Origin: Cryobacterium soli
GTDB taxonomy: Bacteria; Actinomycetota; Actinomycetes; Actinomycetales; Microbacteriaceae
Assembly: GCF_003611035.1 (NCBI RefSeq)
Contig: NZ_CP030033.1
Span: 868,001-932,000, forward strand
Length of the DNA stretch: 64,000 nt
Reading direction: 5' to 3'
Both the position numbers and the translations under genes were made by a program. Shown one piece after another: positions 8,210 through 16,632 of the stretch. How positions within the stretch are numbered: position 1 is the first letter of the stretch; each line of letters opens with the position of its first letter. A model generated the notes under the pieces. The model made no database searches, was not told where the DNA came from, and saw nothing but the letters and a program-made list of their open reading frames with translations.

Positions 8210-9883
8210 ATGAATGGCATGAGCAGCAGCAAGGGCCGTGTACGCGTTGTCGCCGTGTCAATGGCGGCAGCACTCACGCTGGGAATCACGGCGTGCACCG
8301 CGGCTGCGACCGCTGACCCGTCGTCCTCCACCGGTCTCGCTGTCGCGCTCGGCGAGGCGCCCAACCAGGACGTCGTCGATCTCTACACGGATCGCGATAC
8401 GGCCGTGTCCGCCGCCGTCGATGCGCTCCCCCAGTTCGTCGAGAAGGCGCTCGACCAAACCGGGGTGCCCGGCGCGCAAGTCGCGGTCGTCTCGAACGGA
8501 CAGGTCGTGTTCGACGAGGGATACGGCGTGCGGGACGTGACGACGCAGGAGCCCGTCGACGTCGACACAGTGTTTCAGATCGCCTCGTTGTCCAAGCCAC
8601 TCTCGTCGAGCATTGTGGCCAAAGCGATCACCGACGACCCCGATCTGTCCTGGGACGATCCGGTCGTCGCCTACCTCCCCGACTTCACGCTGCGCGACCC
8701 GTACGTGACCGAGCACGGCAAGATCGCCGACTTCTTCTCGCACCGCACCGGCATCCCCACCGGTGCCGGCGATGACCTCGAGGACATCGGCTTCGATGCC
8801 GACTACATCCTGGCTCACCTCGACCAGGTACCTCTGGCGTCGTTCCGCGACACCTACCAGTACTCCAACTTCGGGCTGACGGTGGGCGGCGAGGCCGTCG
8901 CGGCGTCGCGCGGGCAAACGTGGGCGCAGACCGCCCAGGAGCTGCTGTTCGAACCGCTCGGCATGACGTCGACAACCACCCTCCATGAGGACTACCTCGC
9001 CGCCGACGATCGCGCGGCCATGCACGCGCGCACCGGCGACGGCCGGTACGAGCAGTTGTTCGACCGTGACGCGGATGCCGAGGCTCCGGCCGGTGGCGTC
9101 GCCTCGACCGCCGGCGACATTGCGAAGTGGATGACCATGGTGCTGGCAGACGGCGAGGTCGACGGCGCCCAATTCATCGATCCGCTCGTGCTCGCACAGA
9201 CCTATTCCGCCCATTCGATCACCGGCGGCGACGCCAAGAACCTGACCTCACGCACCTCGCACTACGGGTTCGGCACGAACGTCGGCGCCACCGTGACCGG
9301 CCGCGTCAACATCAACCACTCGGGCGCATTCGGATGGGGTGCCGCCACCAACGCCACGATGATCCCCGACCTGAACCTGGGGATCGTCGTGCTCACCAAC
9401 GGAGCACCCTCCGGAGTGCCAGAAGCAATCGTCGCGGAGTTCGTCGACCTCGTCCAGTTCGGTGCGGAGACGCGCCCCTGGTTGGACCTGTGGCCGGCCA
9501 GGTTCGCAGAATTCTCCGATCCGGCGGGCGACCTCGTCGGCGAGGAGCCACCGACGGATGCCGCGCCGACAGGCCCGGCCGGGGACTACGTCGGCACGTA
9601 CACGAGCCCTTATTTCGGCGACTTCACCGTGAGCGAGCAGAACGGTATCCTGACCGGCGCCCTCGGCCCCGACGGCGGCTACACGTTCGAGCTCGATCCG
9701 TGGGACGGCGACACACTGTCCTTCGTGCCGACCGGTGAGAATGCGCTCCCCGGCTCGCTCTCCTCAGCGGTCTTCGTCCGCGAGGGCGAGCAGATCACCG
9801 GCGTCACCCTGACCTACTTCAACACGTTTCCCGCGCCCGACCAGGAGCCGAACGGGCTCGGCGTCTTCACCCGCGTCGGCTGA
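8210..9883 (+). CDS. Secreted serine hydrolase, beta-lactamase class C / PBP4* family lipoprotein
   Basis: About 557 residues from the ATG at 8210, preceded by an ACGGGA site. The N-terminus is a lipoprotein signal (GITAC, lipid Cys near 29). The fold motifs of penicillin-binding esterases are all visible: SLSK near 126-129 (nucleophilic Ser and Lys), YSN near 218-220, and NHSGAFGWG as the third element. After about residue 450 comes a beta-rich C-terminal domain (GDYVGTYTSPYFGDFTV), typical of this family. It could act as an esterase, D-aminopeptidase or carboxypeptidase at the cell surface; these cannot be told apart from sequence. The divergent HTH gene at 7102-8049 may regulate it. Confidence 0.9.
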   Translation: MNGMSSSKGRVRVVAVSMAAALTLGITACTAAATADPSSSTGLAVALGEAPNQDVVDLYTDRDTAVSAAVDALPQFVEKALDQTGVPGAQVAVVSNGQVVFDEGYGVRDVTTQEPVDVDTVFQIASLSKPLSSSIVAKAITDDPDLSWDDPVVAYLPDFTLRDPYVTEHGKIADFFSHRTGIPTGAGDDLEDIGFDADYILAHLDQVPLASFRDTYQYSNFGLTVGGEAVAASRGQTWAQTAQELLFEPLGMTSTTTLHEDYLAADDRAAMHARTGDGRYEQLFDRDADAEAPAGGVASTAGDIAKWMTMVLADGEVDGAQFIDPLVLAQTYSAHSITGGDAKNLTSRTSHYGFGTNVGATVTGRVNINHSGAFGWGAATNATMIPDLNLGIVVLTNGAPSGVPEAIVAEFVDLVQFGAETRPWLDLWPARFAEFSDPAGDLVGEEPPTDAAPTGPAGDYVGTYTSPYFGDFTVSEQNGILTGALGPDGGYTFELDPWDGDTLSFVPTGENALPGSLSSAVFVREGEQITGVTLTYFNTFPAPDQEPNGLGVFTRVG

Positions 9884-9901
9884 CCTTCAGGCAAGAACCC
9901 A

Positions 9902-9936
9902 GTCGCCGGGGTGGGTCAGGGAGACACCCCGGCGAC
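9902..9936. terminator. Convergent hairpin terminator between hydrolase and tetR
   Basis: GTCGCCGGGGTG (9902-9913) pairs perfectly with CACCCCGGCGAC (9925-9936). The 11-base loop contains the stop codon of the TetR gene. It sits between two convergent genes and could stop both. There is no clear T-run, so intrinsic strength is uncertain. Confidence 0.55.
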
Positions 9937-10473
9937 CATGGTCATGACGTCATCGATGACGCCCGTCATCGATCGGGCTTCGTCGTTGACGGCCCATTGG
10001 TCGAGAGCCACCTGGAAGACGAGGATGCCCAGCTCCGCAACGACGGTGGCCCTGAGGGGTGCCTCGCCGCGTGCGATGAAGGCGGCGCGAGCGGCACGGA
10101 CGAGGTCGTCGCGTTTACGGGCATCACGGTCGCGGAGCGAGTCGTTCGAGTGGATGATTGCGCGCACCATCGCGGTCTGCTTCCGATGCTCCTCGAACTG
10201 TTCGGTTGCGACCCGATGCAACACGAGTCGGATGACGTCCATGGGCTCCAGGCCCTCGGGCGCCTCAGCGATCAGCCGGGCGGCGCGGCGCGGGATCTCG
10301 TCGCCGCCGAAGATCACTTCTCGTTTGTCGGCGAAATAGCGAAAGAACGTCCTCGTCGTCAGTCCCGCCCGGGCGGTGATCTGGGGAACCGTCGTCGCCG
10401 AATAGCCCTGCTCGGAGAACAGCTCAAGCGCCGCTCCTTGGAGACGGCCGCGTGCGTCTGGTGCCCATCGCAT
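9916..10473 (-). CDS. TetR-family transcriptional repressor
   Basis: 185 residues from the ATG at 10473 (MRWAPDARGRLQGAALELF). The DNA-binding helix-turn-helix is textbook: ALELFSEQGYSATTVPQITARAGLTTRTFFRYFADKRE at residues 13-50. The C-terminal ligand domain is variable. The open frame upstream of 10473 runs through the operator region and is not coding. It is divergent from a medium-chain reductase gene, with two palindromes in between that are probably its own operators. The expected role is to repress itself and the two oxidoreductase genes until a small molecule binds. Confidence 0.93.
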   Translation of the reverse strand: MRWAPDARGRLQGAALELFSEQGYSATTVPQITARAGLTTRTFFRYFADKREVIFGGDEIPRRAARLIAEAPEGLEPMDVIRLVLHRVATEQFEEHRKQTAMVRAIIHSNDSLRDRDARKRDDLVRAARAAFIARGEAPLRATVVAELGILVFQVALDQWAVNDEARSMTGVIDDVMTMVAGVSP

Positions 10474-10489
10474 AAAACGAGTGTACGTG

Positions 10490-10506
10490 ATGACATGACG
10501 TGTAAT
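10490..10506. promoter_or_regulatory. Candidate TetR operator 1 (imperfect palindrome)
   Basis: ATGACA, 5-base spacer, TGTAAT: the same 6-5-6 layout as the perfect site 27 bp downstream, with one mismatch. It lies 17 bp upstream of the tetR start codon on the other strand. Confidence 0.6.
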
Positions 10507-10516
10507 GACCCATATG

Positions 10517-10533
10517 ATGACACGAGATGTCAT
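10517..10533. promoter_or_regulatory. Candidate TetR operator 2 (perfect palindrome)
   Basis: ATGACA-CGAGA-TGTCAT, a perfect 6-bp inverted repeat with a 5-bp spacer. It is 20 bp upstream of the ATG of the reductase gene at 10553. Two copies with one architecture in a tetR intergenic region are strong circumstantial evidence for a repressor pair. Confidence 0.7.
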
Positions 10534-10552
10534 TAATCACGAGGAGCCACCC

Positions 10553-11695
10553 ATGTCACCGGTAGACAGTCACCCTACAGATTCCGCGGCAGCCGCCGGC
10601 CCTGCGCCCGTGAGTAGAACCAACGCGAGATCAGCGAACGAAGCGCTTTGGCTTCTCGACACGGGAGGACGTTTTGAGGTTCGACCGTCCACCCTCCCCA
10701 CGCCGGGGCCAGGTGAGGTCGTCGTGCGAGTTCGGGCGGTAGCGGTGAACCCCGTGGACGCGATCACCGGGCCATTCCGTCGCCTCGTTACGCCCTGGGT
10801 GCGGCATCCCACCGTCCTGGGCAGCGATGTGGCCGGTGAGATCGCCGCGGTTGGCGGCGGCAGCACACGATTCCGGGTGGGAGAGAGGGTCGTCGGCTAC
10901 GCGGCCGGGCAAGAGCGGCTGCGCAATAATTCCGAAGAGGGTGGCTTCCAGCGCTACGTCACGGTTCTCGAGCGCGTCTGCGCCGAACTGCCCGACACCG
11001 TGACGTTCGAGCAGGCGGCAGTTCTGCCGCTCGGGGTGTCGACCGCGTCCGCAGGCCTGTACGAGAAGGACCAGCTAGCTCTGCCGCTTCCGACCTCCGC
11101 GCCGTCGGCTCGTGGAGACGTCGTCCTGGTGTGGGGTGCCTCGACGAGTGTCGGCAGCAACGCCGTGCAGCTCGCGCGAGCCAGCGGCTACACGGTGATC
11201 GCCACAGCCGGGCGACGAAACCACGACTTCGTGCGGTCTTTGGGAGCGGAAGCGGTCTTCGACTACCGTGATCCCGAGGTCGACCGGCTGATCGTGGACG
11301 CGATCGGGCATCGCCACCTGGCCGGCACGATGGCGATCGGAGGAGGCGCGCTCACCCACGCTTTGCGCATCGCGGGCCGCACCACCGGCACCAAGAACAT
11401 AGCGTCCGCCTATCCCGACCCGCTCACCCGCTTGCGGTCACTCCTCGCACGTGTGCGCGGCATCCGGGTGACGAGCATCTGGGGAGGCACTCCCGTGCAG
11501 TCCCCTGTCGGTCCCGCCATCTTCCGGGACTTCCTTCCGGTCGCACTCCGCAGCGGAGCGTTCCGGCCGGCACCCGCTCCGAAAATCGTCGGGGTCGGCC
11601 TCGAGCAGGTGCCGCGAGCGCTGGCGGCTCTCCGCAAGGGCATCTCGGCGACCAAGCTCGTTGTCACCATCCCCGCAGAGGACATCACCCCGTGA
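10553..11695 (+). CDS. Medium-chain (zinc-type alcohol dehydrogenase-like / quinone) oxidoreductase
   Basis: About 380 residues from the ATG at 10553, preceded by GAGGAG. The GroES-like domain shows PGPGEVVVRVRAVAVNPVD and GSDVAGEIAAVGGGSTRFRVGERV. The nucleotide-binding fold is VLVWGASTSVGSNAVQLARA, a variant of the usual GxxGxVG motif. The zinc-binding Cys cluster is absent, so this is a zinc-independent enoyl/quinone reductase-like member. The stop overlaps the next gene's GTG by four bases, so the two oxidoreductases are coupled and share the TetR-controlled promoter. The substrate is unknown. Electrophile or quinone detoxification is typical of this pairing. Confidence 0.9.
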   Translation: MSPVDSHPTDSAAAAGPAPVSRTNARSANEALWLLDTGGRFEVRPSTLPTPGPGEVVVRVRAVAVNPVDAITGPFRRLVTPWVRHPTVLGSDVAGEIAAVGGGSTRFRVGERVVGYAAGQERLRNNSEEGGFQRYVTVLERVCAELPDTVTFEQAAVLPLGVSTASAGLYEKDQLALPLPTSAPSARGDVVLVWGASTSVGSNAVQLARASGYTVIATAGRRNHDFVRSLGAEAVFDYRDPEVDRLIVDAIGHRHLAGTMAIGGGALTHALRIAGRTTGTKNIASAYPDPLTRLRSLLARVRGIRVTSIWGGTPVQSPVGPAIFRDFLPVALRSGAFRPAPAPKIVGVGLEQVPRALAALRKGISATKLVVTIPAEDITP

Positions 11696-12339
11696 GCATC
11701 CGACAGACGTTCCTCGTGTTCGGCGCAACCGGACAGACCGGCAAGCACTTCCTGTCGCTGGCCCTGAACGACGGACACCGAGTCCGGGTTCTCGCCCGAA
11801 ACCCCGCCAAGCTCGACGGCGCCATCCCCAACCTCGAGATCTACCAGGGGTCGATCACCGACTCCCCCGATCTCGACCGGCTCGTCGAGGGCGCCGATGT
11901 TGTGGTGTCGCTGCTGGGTGATGCCCAGGCGCAGAGGACCCAGAAGATCAACACAACCTTCGTGCGCGACCTGGTGCCCGCCATGCGCCGCCACGGCGTC
12001 AGCCGCTTTCTCTACCAGGCGGGCGGACTCAGCGCACCTCCGAACCGGAAGCTGTCGCCGGCGTTGTGGCTGATCAGAAACACGATCGCGCGCGGGTACA
12101 GCGGTCAGCACAAAGACAATGAAGCGGTCATGCGCTATCTGACCGACGAAGCCATGGACATCGAATGGATGGTCCACCGGGCCGGAATCGGCTCGGACGG
12201 ACCGTCACGAGGCGATCTCGAGCGATCCCGTCGCAGGGTGAGTATCGCGACCTTCCGAGACTGCGCAGCCCACAACTACCGACTCCTGTCGGATCCGACC
12301 GCCATTCACACCTGCGACCTCAGCAGCTACCGGAAATAG
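11692..12339 (+). CDS. NAD(P)H-binding protein, NmrA/atypical SDR family
   Basis: 215 residues with a GTG start at 11692 inside the stop of the preceding gene. The Rossmann glycine motif FVFGATGQTGKHFLSLAL is at the N-terminus, followed by VRVLARNPAKL (NADP-type Arg), then the strand ADVVVSLLGDA. The family contains NmrA-like redox sensors, flavin reductases and NADH dehydrogenase-like epimerases that lack a full catalytic triad. It is co-transcribed with the medium-chain reductase and probably handles the same compound. The enzymatic reaction is not determinable. Confidence 0.88.
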   Translation: MSIRQTFLVFGATGQTGKHFLSLALNDGHRVRVLARNPAKLDGAIPNLEIYQGSITDSPDLDRLVEGADVVVSLLGDAQAQRTQKINTTFVRDLVPAMRRHGVSRFLYQAGGLSAPPNRKLSPALWLIRNTIARGYSGQHKDNEAVMRYLTDEAMDIEWMVHRAGIGSDGPSRGDLERSRRRVSIATFRDCAAHNYRLLSDPTAIHTCDLSSYRK

Positions 12340-12433
12340 TCCGGACCCGCGCGGCGCCGGAGATCCTTCCTCGATCGAAATATGAGGTCCATACTGTCGG
12401 TATCTCAGCCGCGCGAGAACCGAGGAGGATCCG

Positions 12434-12724
12434 ATGGAGAAGCCAACCGCCCCACTCTCATACGGCGAACTACGCCACTTGGACGGTTTGATCGGTTTGC
12501 TGCAGGAACAAGGCCTCACGCTGGGAGACAGCGTCAAAGCCCAGAGCGACGTCTGTTGCTGCGGGGCGATCACCTGCGAGGCAAAGGGGAAGCTGGTGTT
12601 CAACGAGCACGACCGCGAGATCATTCGTGAGATCGTCCGTCTGGAGCACGAGCTCGATGCTTCGCCGACACTCGGTGAGCTGATCGAGATCAGAGGGCAG
12701 CTTCTACACGAGCGCACTCAATAA
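12434..12724 (+). CDS. Small Cys-rich protein, unknown
   Basis: 96 residues, ATG at 12434 after a strong GAGGAGGA site. It has a helical N-terminus (LRHLDGLIGLLQEQGLTLGD), then a compact cysteine cluster VCCCGAITC (residues about 39-47), then a charged amphipathic helix (HDREIIREIVRLEHELD) and a helical tail. There is no signal peptide or membrane segment. It lies 12 bp upstream of the anchored protein at 12737, so the two are probably one operon with the HTTM gene. Possible roles are a metal- or thiol-binding helper, or a precursor peptide. I do not recognise a family. Confidence 0.68.
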   Translation: MEKPTAPLSYGELRHLDGLIGLLQEQGLTLGDSVKAQSDVCCCGAITCEAKGKLVFNEHDREIIREIVRLEHELDASPTLGELIEIRGQLLHERTQ

Positions 12725-12736
12725 AGGTCGAGTCCC

Positions 12737-13245
12737 GTGTGGGAGAGCATCGTCGCCGCTGTCTTCGTGGCGATTCTGACTGGCAGCGCCCTCAACCAGC
12801 TTGACTGGCCGCGCTGGGAGAAGACCGTAGCAAAGTACGACCCCCTGATGTTCCTGCCGTACTGGGGCTTCTTCGCGCCAGACCCGGGCTTTGCGGGCAA
12901 CCACGTGGTCTACCGGGACCGCGTTGCCGATGACTGGGGAGCCTGGGTGGAGGTTCCCATCCCCCGAGGACACGGCTGGAGTGCATCTGGAACCCCGGTC
13001 GCTTCGAGCGAAAGGCCCTGCTCGACCTGATGAACGGATTCGCGAAGACGAAGGATTCGTATCAGGAGGTGGGAGCCGTCCAACTGTCGTTGGCCTACCT
13101 GGCGATGCTCACCTGGGTCATGGCGCAGCCACGCGCCGATACGACGGCGACCGCCCGCCAGTTCACGGTTGTCATGACAGAGGGTCACGGCTCGGCACGC
13201 GAGCTCACGGTAGCGGTGCTCTCGAATGAGCATCCCCTCGATTAG
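12737..13245 (+). pseudogene. Membrane-anchored hypothetical protein, apparent frameshift (SdpA-like?)
   Basis: A GTG-started frame from 12737 encodes an N-terminal membrane anchor (IVAAVFVAILTGSALNQL) and LPYWGFFAPDPG. The family-like sequence continues after about 12960 only in another frame: LECIWNPGRFERKALLDLMN, then NGFAKTKDSYQEVGAVQ to a stop at 13245. The break falls in a five-C run at 12961-12965. One extra C would join both halves into a single protein of about 170 residues. This is either a recent mutation, a slippery site or a sequencing error. A short anchored protein directly before an HTTM protein recalls the SdpA-SdpB pair of peptide-toxin loci, which is an inference from layout only. 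The end overlaps the HTTM start by 20 bp. Confidence 0.62.
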
Positions 13246-14026
13246 CGCCGCATTCGCCCTCGATTTCGCGATTCGGATAGCGGCCATCGGTTTCTGCATC
13301 TCTGCGGCGGAGCAACTCGCTATCAGGCGCGTCGCATTCGGCGCAGCCGGGCCCTTCTCTGAAGCCCTGGCACGCGTGTACAAGCGAGGCATCGAAAGGC
13401 ACGTCCTCCTTCGGCGGGCATTTCCCATCGCGTTGTGGACGAACCTGGCCAGCGGGGCGCTCCTCGTACTATTTGGTGCCTACGCCCCCGTCGCGGTTCC
13501 AGCACTCCTGGTCGGGCTATCGGGGCAGGCTGTGGTGCGGCAGCGCCGCGTGCTCGCCAGCGACGGGGCTGAACAGATGACCACGTTGGTCCTGTTCGCC
13601 GCCCTCGTGGGACTTGTCGCTCCGGACCACGACGTGACCGTGGTGTTCGCGGTCTGGTTCATCGCCGCCCAATCAACCCTCGCCTACACGGCGGCAGGCC
13701 TGACCAAGGTTTTCTCACCGGCCTGGCGAAGTGGTCAGGCGATGCCGATCATCATGGGTTCCGAGGCGCACGGTCGCGCCTTCGCATCCCATGTGCTGAA
13801 TAGGAGTGTCTGGATCGGAAGAGCGGCATCGTGGAGCGTCGTCGCGTTCGAGTGCACCTTCTGGGTCGCCCTTGTCGCCGCGCCCCCAGTCACAATCGCG
13901 TATCTGGCGCTGGGGCTGGCCTTCCATGTCGCGTGTGCGTGTGTGATGGGGCTGAACACCTTTGTCTGGGCGTTTCCGGCGGCGTACCTGTGCGTGCTCT
14001 ACGCCGCTCAGCAGCTGGCGGCGTGA
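13226..14026 (+). CDS. HTTM-domain (VKGC/SdpB-like) membrane protein
   Basis: 266 residues, highly hydrophobic with about seven membrane segments. The first segment follows SISAAFALDFAIRIAAIGF. Polar conserved-looking spots include AYTAAGLTKVFSPAWRSGQAM and the end MGLNTFVWAFPAAYLCVLY. These are the hallmarks of the horizontally transferred transmembrane (HTTM) family, which includes vitamin K-dependent carboxylase-like proteins and SdpB, a protein needed to make the SDP toxin of Bacillus subtilis. It follows a small anchored protein and a Cys-rich small protein in one unit. The biochemical activity is unknown. Confidence 0.8.
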   Translation: MSIPSISAAFALDFAIRIAAIGFCISAAEQLAIRRVAFGAAGPFSEALARVYKRGIERHVLLRRAFPIALWTNLASGALLVLFGAYAPVAVPALLVGLSGQAVVRQRRVLASDGAEQMTTLVLFAALVGLVAPDHDVTVVFAVWFIAAQSTLAYTAAGLTKVFSPAWRSGQAMPIIMGSEAHGRAFASHVLNRSVWIGRAASWSVVAFECTFWVALVAAPPVTIAYLALGLAFHVACACVMGLNTFVWAFPAAYLCVLYAAQQLAA

Positions 14027-14059
14027 GAGCGCGCCATCACGAACGCCTGGACAGCAACG

Positions 14060-14257
14060 CCACCGCATCCACTCTCGAGTCGGGTGAGACCACCGTCTTC
14101 CGTTTCACCCTCGAATCGGTGGGGGCCGGCACCCAGCTCACGGTCGTCGAATCGTTTCGACGCCCTCCGCGACCCGTCTGCGGGCATGGAGAGCAACCGC
14201 GGTGGCTGGGACTTCGAGCTTGATGAACTGGTTGCCTACCTCGAAGGATCAGAGTGA
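14060..14257 (+). pseudogene. Remnant of an SRPBCC (AHSA1-like) protein
   Basis: Only a C-terminal piece is present. One frame gives TTVFRFTLESVGAGTQLTVV, then the match moves to the next frame at about 14160 with FDALRDPSAGMESNRGGWD and ends LVAYLEGSE at a TGA (14255-14257). The order strand, VVES, then GW.xxLxxLxxYLEG is typical of AHSA1-type START-fold proteins. The N-terminal half is missing; its place is taken by the HTTM gene. AHSA1 genes often pair with ArsR regulators, as here. Both truncation and frameshift mark it as inactive. Confidence 0.7.
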
Positions 14258-14576
14258 CCACACTCTTGTTCCCGTCTTCGCCGCCCTCGGCGATGGCATG
14301 CGCTGGAGCATCCTGGCAGCACTCGGCGGGGCGGATGCGTCGGCGTCCGCCCTCGCCGAGATCCTCCCCGTCTCACGCCAGGCGATCGCCAAGCACCTGG
14401 CCGTGCTGCAGGACGTCGGACTGGTGGAGCCCGTGCGAGTGGGCCGCGAAGTCCAGTACCGTGTGCTGGGCAGCCAGCTCACGGAGATCGCTCGGCAGCT
14501 CGACCTGATCGGGGCGCAGTGGGACCGCCGGCTGGCCACGATCAAGCAGATCGCGGAGGAGCTGCAGGCGCAGTGA
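14202..14576 (+). CDS. ArsR-family transcriptional regulator
   Basis: The winged-helix core is clear: FAALGDGMRWSILAALGG, then ASALAEILPVSRQAIAKHL (recognition helix), LQDVGLVEPVRVGREVQYRV (wing). No metal-binding Cys motif is present, so it belongs to the non-metal ArsR group that usually accompanies SRPBCC proteins. The true start is unclear. The frame opens at 14202 inside the remnant gene, with another ATG at 14223. A GTG at 14254 begins VTTLLFP in a neighbouring frame and would join the core if one C were added near 14271. The start may therefore be frameshifted. Confidence 0.8.
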   Translation: MAGTSSLMNWLPTSKDQSDHTLVPVFAALGDGMRWSILAALGGADASASALAEILPVSRQAIAKHLAVLQDVGLVEPVRVGREVQYRVLGSQLTEIARQLDLIGAQWDRRLATIKQIAEELQAQ

Positions 14577-14673
14577 CGCACTCGCTCACCGGATGCGAAA
14601 CCGGGCCGCCATCGACGATGACCCACTCTCCCTGTTTCGCCCCGGCTGTCATCAACCCGACGGCTCAGTCCGG

Positions 14674-16632
14674 CTAGGAGGCCAAGGCGTCCACCTCGAC
14701 CGGCAACCAGATGCGCATCGACGACGGCCCCCGGTTCGCCCACGAGTGGTACGGAACAAGTGGTACCCGTGCGATCTCCGCCGACAGTTCGGGCGCGTCC
14801 ACGCCGTAAGGCCAGGCGAGGTCCCGGGCTGCCATGGAACGCAGGCTGACGGTCACCACCCCGTCCACATCGCTGAGTTCCTCCGTGACACGGAGGTCAT
14901 CCACGCTGCCGTCGAACGGCACATCCGTCGATTCGAGACACAGAACCACCGGGCCGCGCTCGACGGCACGCTGTCCGCGCAGCGCGTCGATCCGTGGGTC
15001 CGGCGAGGTCCACCGGGCCACCATCGGCAGGCTGAGCACGATCTCTTCCCCGACGGTGAAGGCCCGGCGCACGGTGGTTGTGCCTGCAGGGACCTCGCTG
15101 ACCTCTCCGCCTACCCGAAGTTGCGCCCCAGTTTCTGCCCACGCGGGCACGCGCAGGGACAGATCCCATTCGCCGTCCAGGGTCTCGGTCACGACCAGGC
15201 GGACTTCACCGTCGGCCGGATAGTTCGTTTCGACGTGCACCGCGACCGTGCCCCCGTCGAGCACCGCAGACACGTCGCCGGTCGAATACTGGTGCACCTG
15301 CAGACCGGATGCGGATGAGGTGGCGAAATAGGCCCCCAGGGTGGCCAGGGTGCGGGCGACGTTTGTCGGGCAGCAGGAGACGTCGAACCACGGTGCGCGC
15401 AGGCTGGAGGAGGCCCGTGGGCTGGGTTCATCCGGTGACGGAACGGAACCGGGCACCCGCTGGTGGAGGGTGTTCGTGTAGTAGAAAGCCTTACCGTCGG
15501 CCGCGGGCGATGTCGCCACCACGTTGTACAGAGTGCGCTCGATCATGTCGGCGTAGGTAACATCGCCGGTTGCCAGCAGCAGCCTGTAGTTCAGCATGAT
15601 CGAGCCGATCCCCGCGCACGTCTCGGAGTAGGCGCGGTCGCTGGGCAGTTCGTAGTCGGCACCGAACGATTCGCCCTCGTGGTGGGCGCCCATTCCTCCG
15701 GTGAGATAGGTGCGCCGGGCGACGGTGCGCGCCAGCTGTCCCGAGACCGCCTGGATGAGCTCGGCGTCGTCGTCCTCCACTCCGAGGTCAACGGCGCCCG
15801 CGGCGAGGTACACCGCGCGCACGGCGTGACCGCGCATCACCTCAGCGTCGCGGACGGGCGTCTCGTCCTGGAAGTAGCTCTGGCCCAGCTCGATATCGCC
15901 GAGCACACCGTGCCCGCGACGGTCGATGAACAGCCGGGCCTGGTCGATATAGCGGCTCTCCCCCGTGTACCGGCCGAACTCGACCAGGGCCATTTCCACT
16001 TCGGGGTGCCCGCAGACCGATTCGATGCCACCGACCCCGAACACCTCGCAGAGATGGTCGGCGGCTCGACGGGCGATGGTGACGAGCTCATCGTCACCTG
16101 CAGTGCGACCTCGGGCCACAGCGGCTTGCAGGAGGTGGCCGTAGCAGTACAGTTCATGGCCCCACTGCAGGTCGGAGTAGCGCGGGTCCTGGCCGGTCCG
16201 GCCGAACCGGGTATTGAGGTACCCATCCGCTTCTTGGGCGGCGCCGATGCGGCGAACCAGCGCTCGCAGTCGGGTGTCGAGCCGTTCGTTTGGGGCACGG
16301 CCGATTTCCCAGGCCATCGCCTCGAGAAGCTTGTACACATCGGAATCGGAAAACTCGCGTCCGCGACGATCAGCCGGCAGACGCCCCTCAACGGCGGCGT
16401 CGAAGTTGCCGATCCAGCCCACCTTTTCCATCCAGGTTTCGCAATGGTCGATGATCGCCGATGCGTTGAGTTCCTGCATCTGGGCCCAGAAGCCGCCGTC
16501 GATGCGCACCTCCGTCAGCGCGAGCGGGCGGAGCGTTCCGGTCGATGGGTCGACGGGAAACGCTGTGGCTGATGTGTGAGTGTGGGCGAGCATGGTGGTC
16601 TCCAGATAGGGGGTCGTCGACAAGGGAGTCAT
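14674..16632 (-). CDS. Glycoside hydrolase family 127, beta-L-arabinofuranosidase
   Basis: 652 residues if started at 16632 (ATGA overlap with the upstream permease). A second ATG at 16593 has a better TGGAGA site and would give 639 residues. An (alpha/alpha)6 barrel core is followed by beta domains. The zinc/catalytic set of GH127 is visible: SETC (Glu 337, Cys 339) and VSCC (Cys 420, 421), matching the Glu and three Cys of the characterised bifidobacterial HypBA1; the second of the CC pair's neighbours acts as nucleophile in that enzyme. It is predicted to be cytoplasmic and to release L-arabinose from short beta-arabinosides imported by the adjacent ABC system. It is the last gene of the operon. 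Confidence 0.94.
   Translation of the reverse strand: MTPLSTTPYLETTMLAHTHTSATAFPVDPSTGTLRPLALTEVRIDGGFWAQMQELNASAIIDHCETWMEKVGWIGNFDAAVEGRLPADRRGREFSDSDVYKLLEAMAWEIGRAPNERLDTRLRALVRRIGAAQEADGYLNTRFGRTGQDPRYSDLQWGHELYCYGHLLQAAVARGRTAGDDELVTIARRAADHLCEVFGVGGIESVCGHPEVEMALVEFGRYTGESRYIDQARLFIDRRGHGVLGDIELGQSYFQDETPVRDAEVMRGHAVRAVYLAAGAVDLGVEDDDAELIQAVSGQLARTVARRTYLTGGMGAHHEGESFGADYELPSDRAYSETCAGIGSIMLNYRLLLATGDVTYADMIERTLYNVVATSPAADGKAFYYTNTLHQRVPGSVPSPDEPSPRASSSLRAPWFDVSCCPTNVARTLATLGAYFATSSASGLQVHQYSTGDVSAVLDGGTVAVHVETNYPADGEVRLVVTETLDGEWDLSLRVPAWAETGAQLRVGGEVSEVPAGTTTVRRAFTVGEEIVLSLPMVARWTSPDPRIDALRGQRAVERGPVVLCLESTDVPFDGSVDDLRVTEELSDVDGVVTVSLRSMAARDLAWPYGVDAPELSAEIARVPLVPYHSWANRGPSSMRIWLPVEVDALAS

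Noticed and set aside
12961..12965. Programmed -1 frameshift site in the anchored-protein gene
   Set aside because: A C run alone without a stimulatory hairpin or conserved slippery heptamer is not enough; mutation or sequencing error is simpler.
15463..16572. 369-residue plus-strand frame opposite GH127
   Set aside because: Shadow frame; the zinc ligands and operon overlap support the minus-strand gene.
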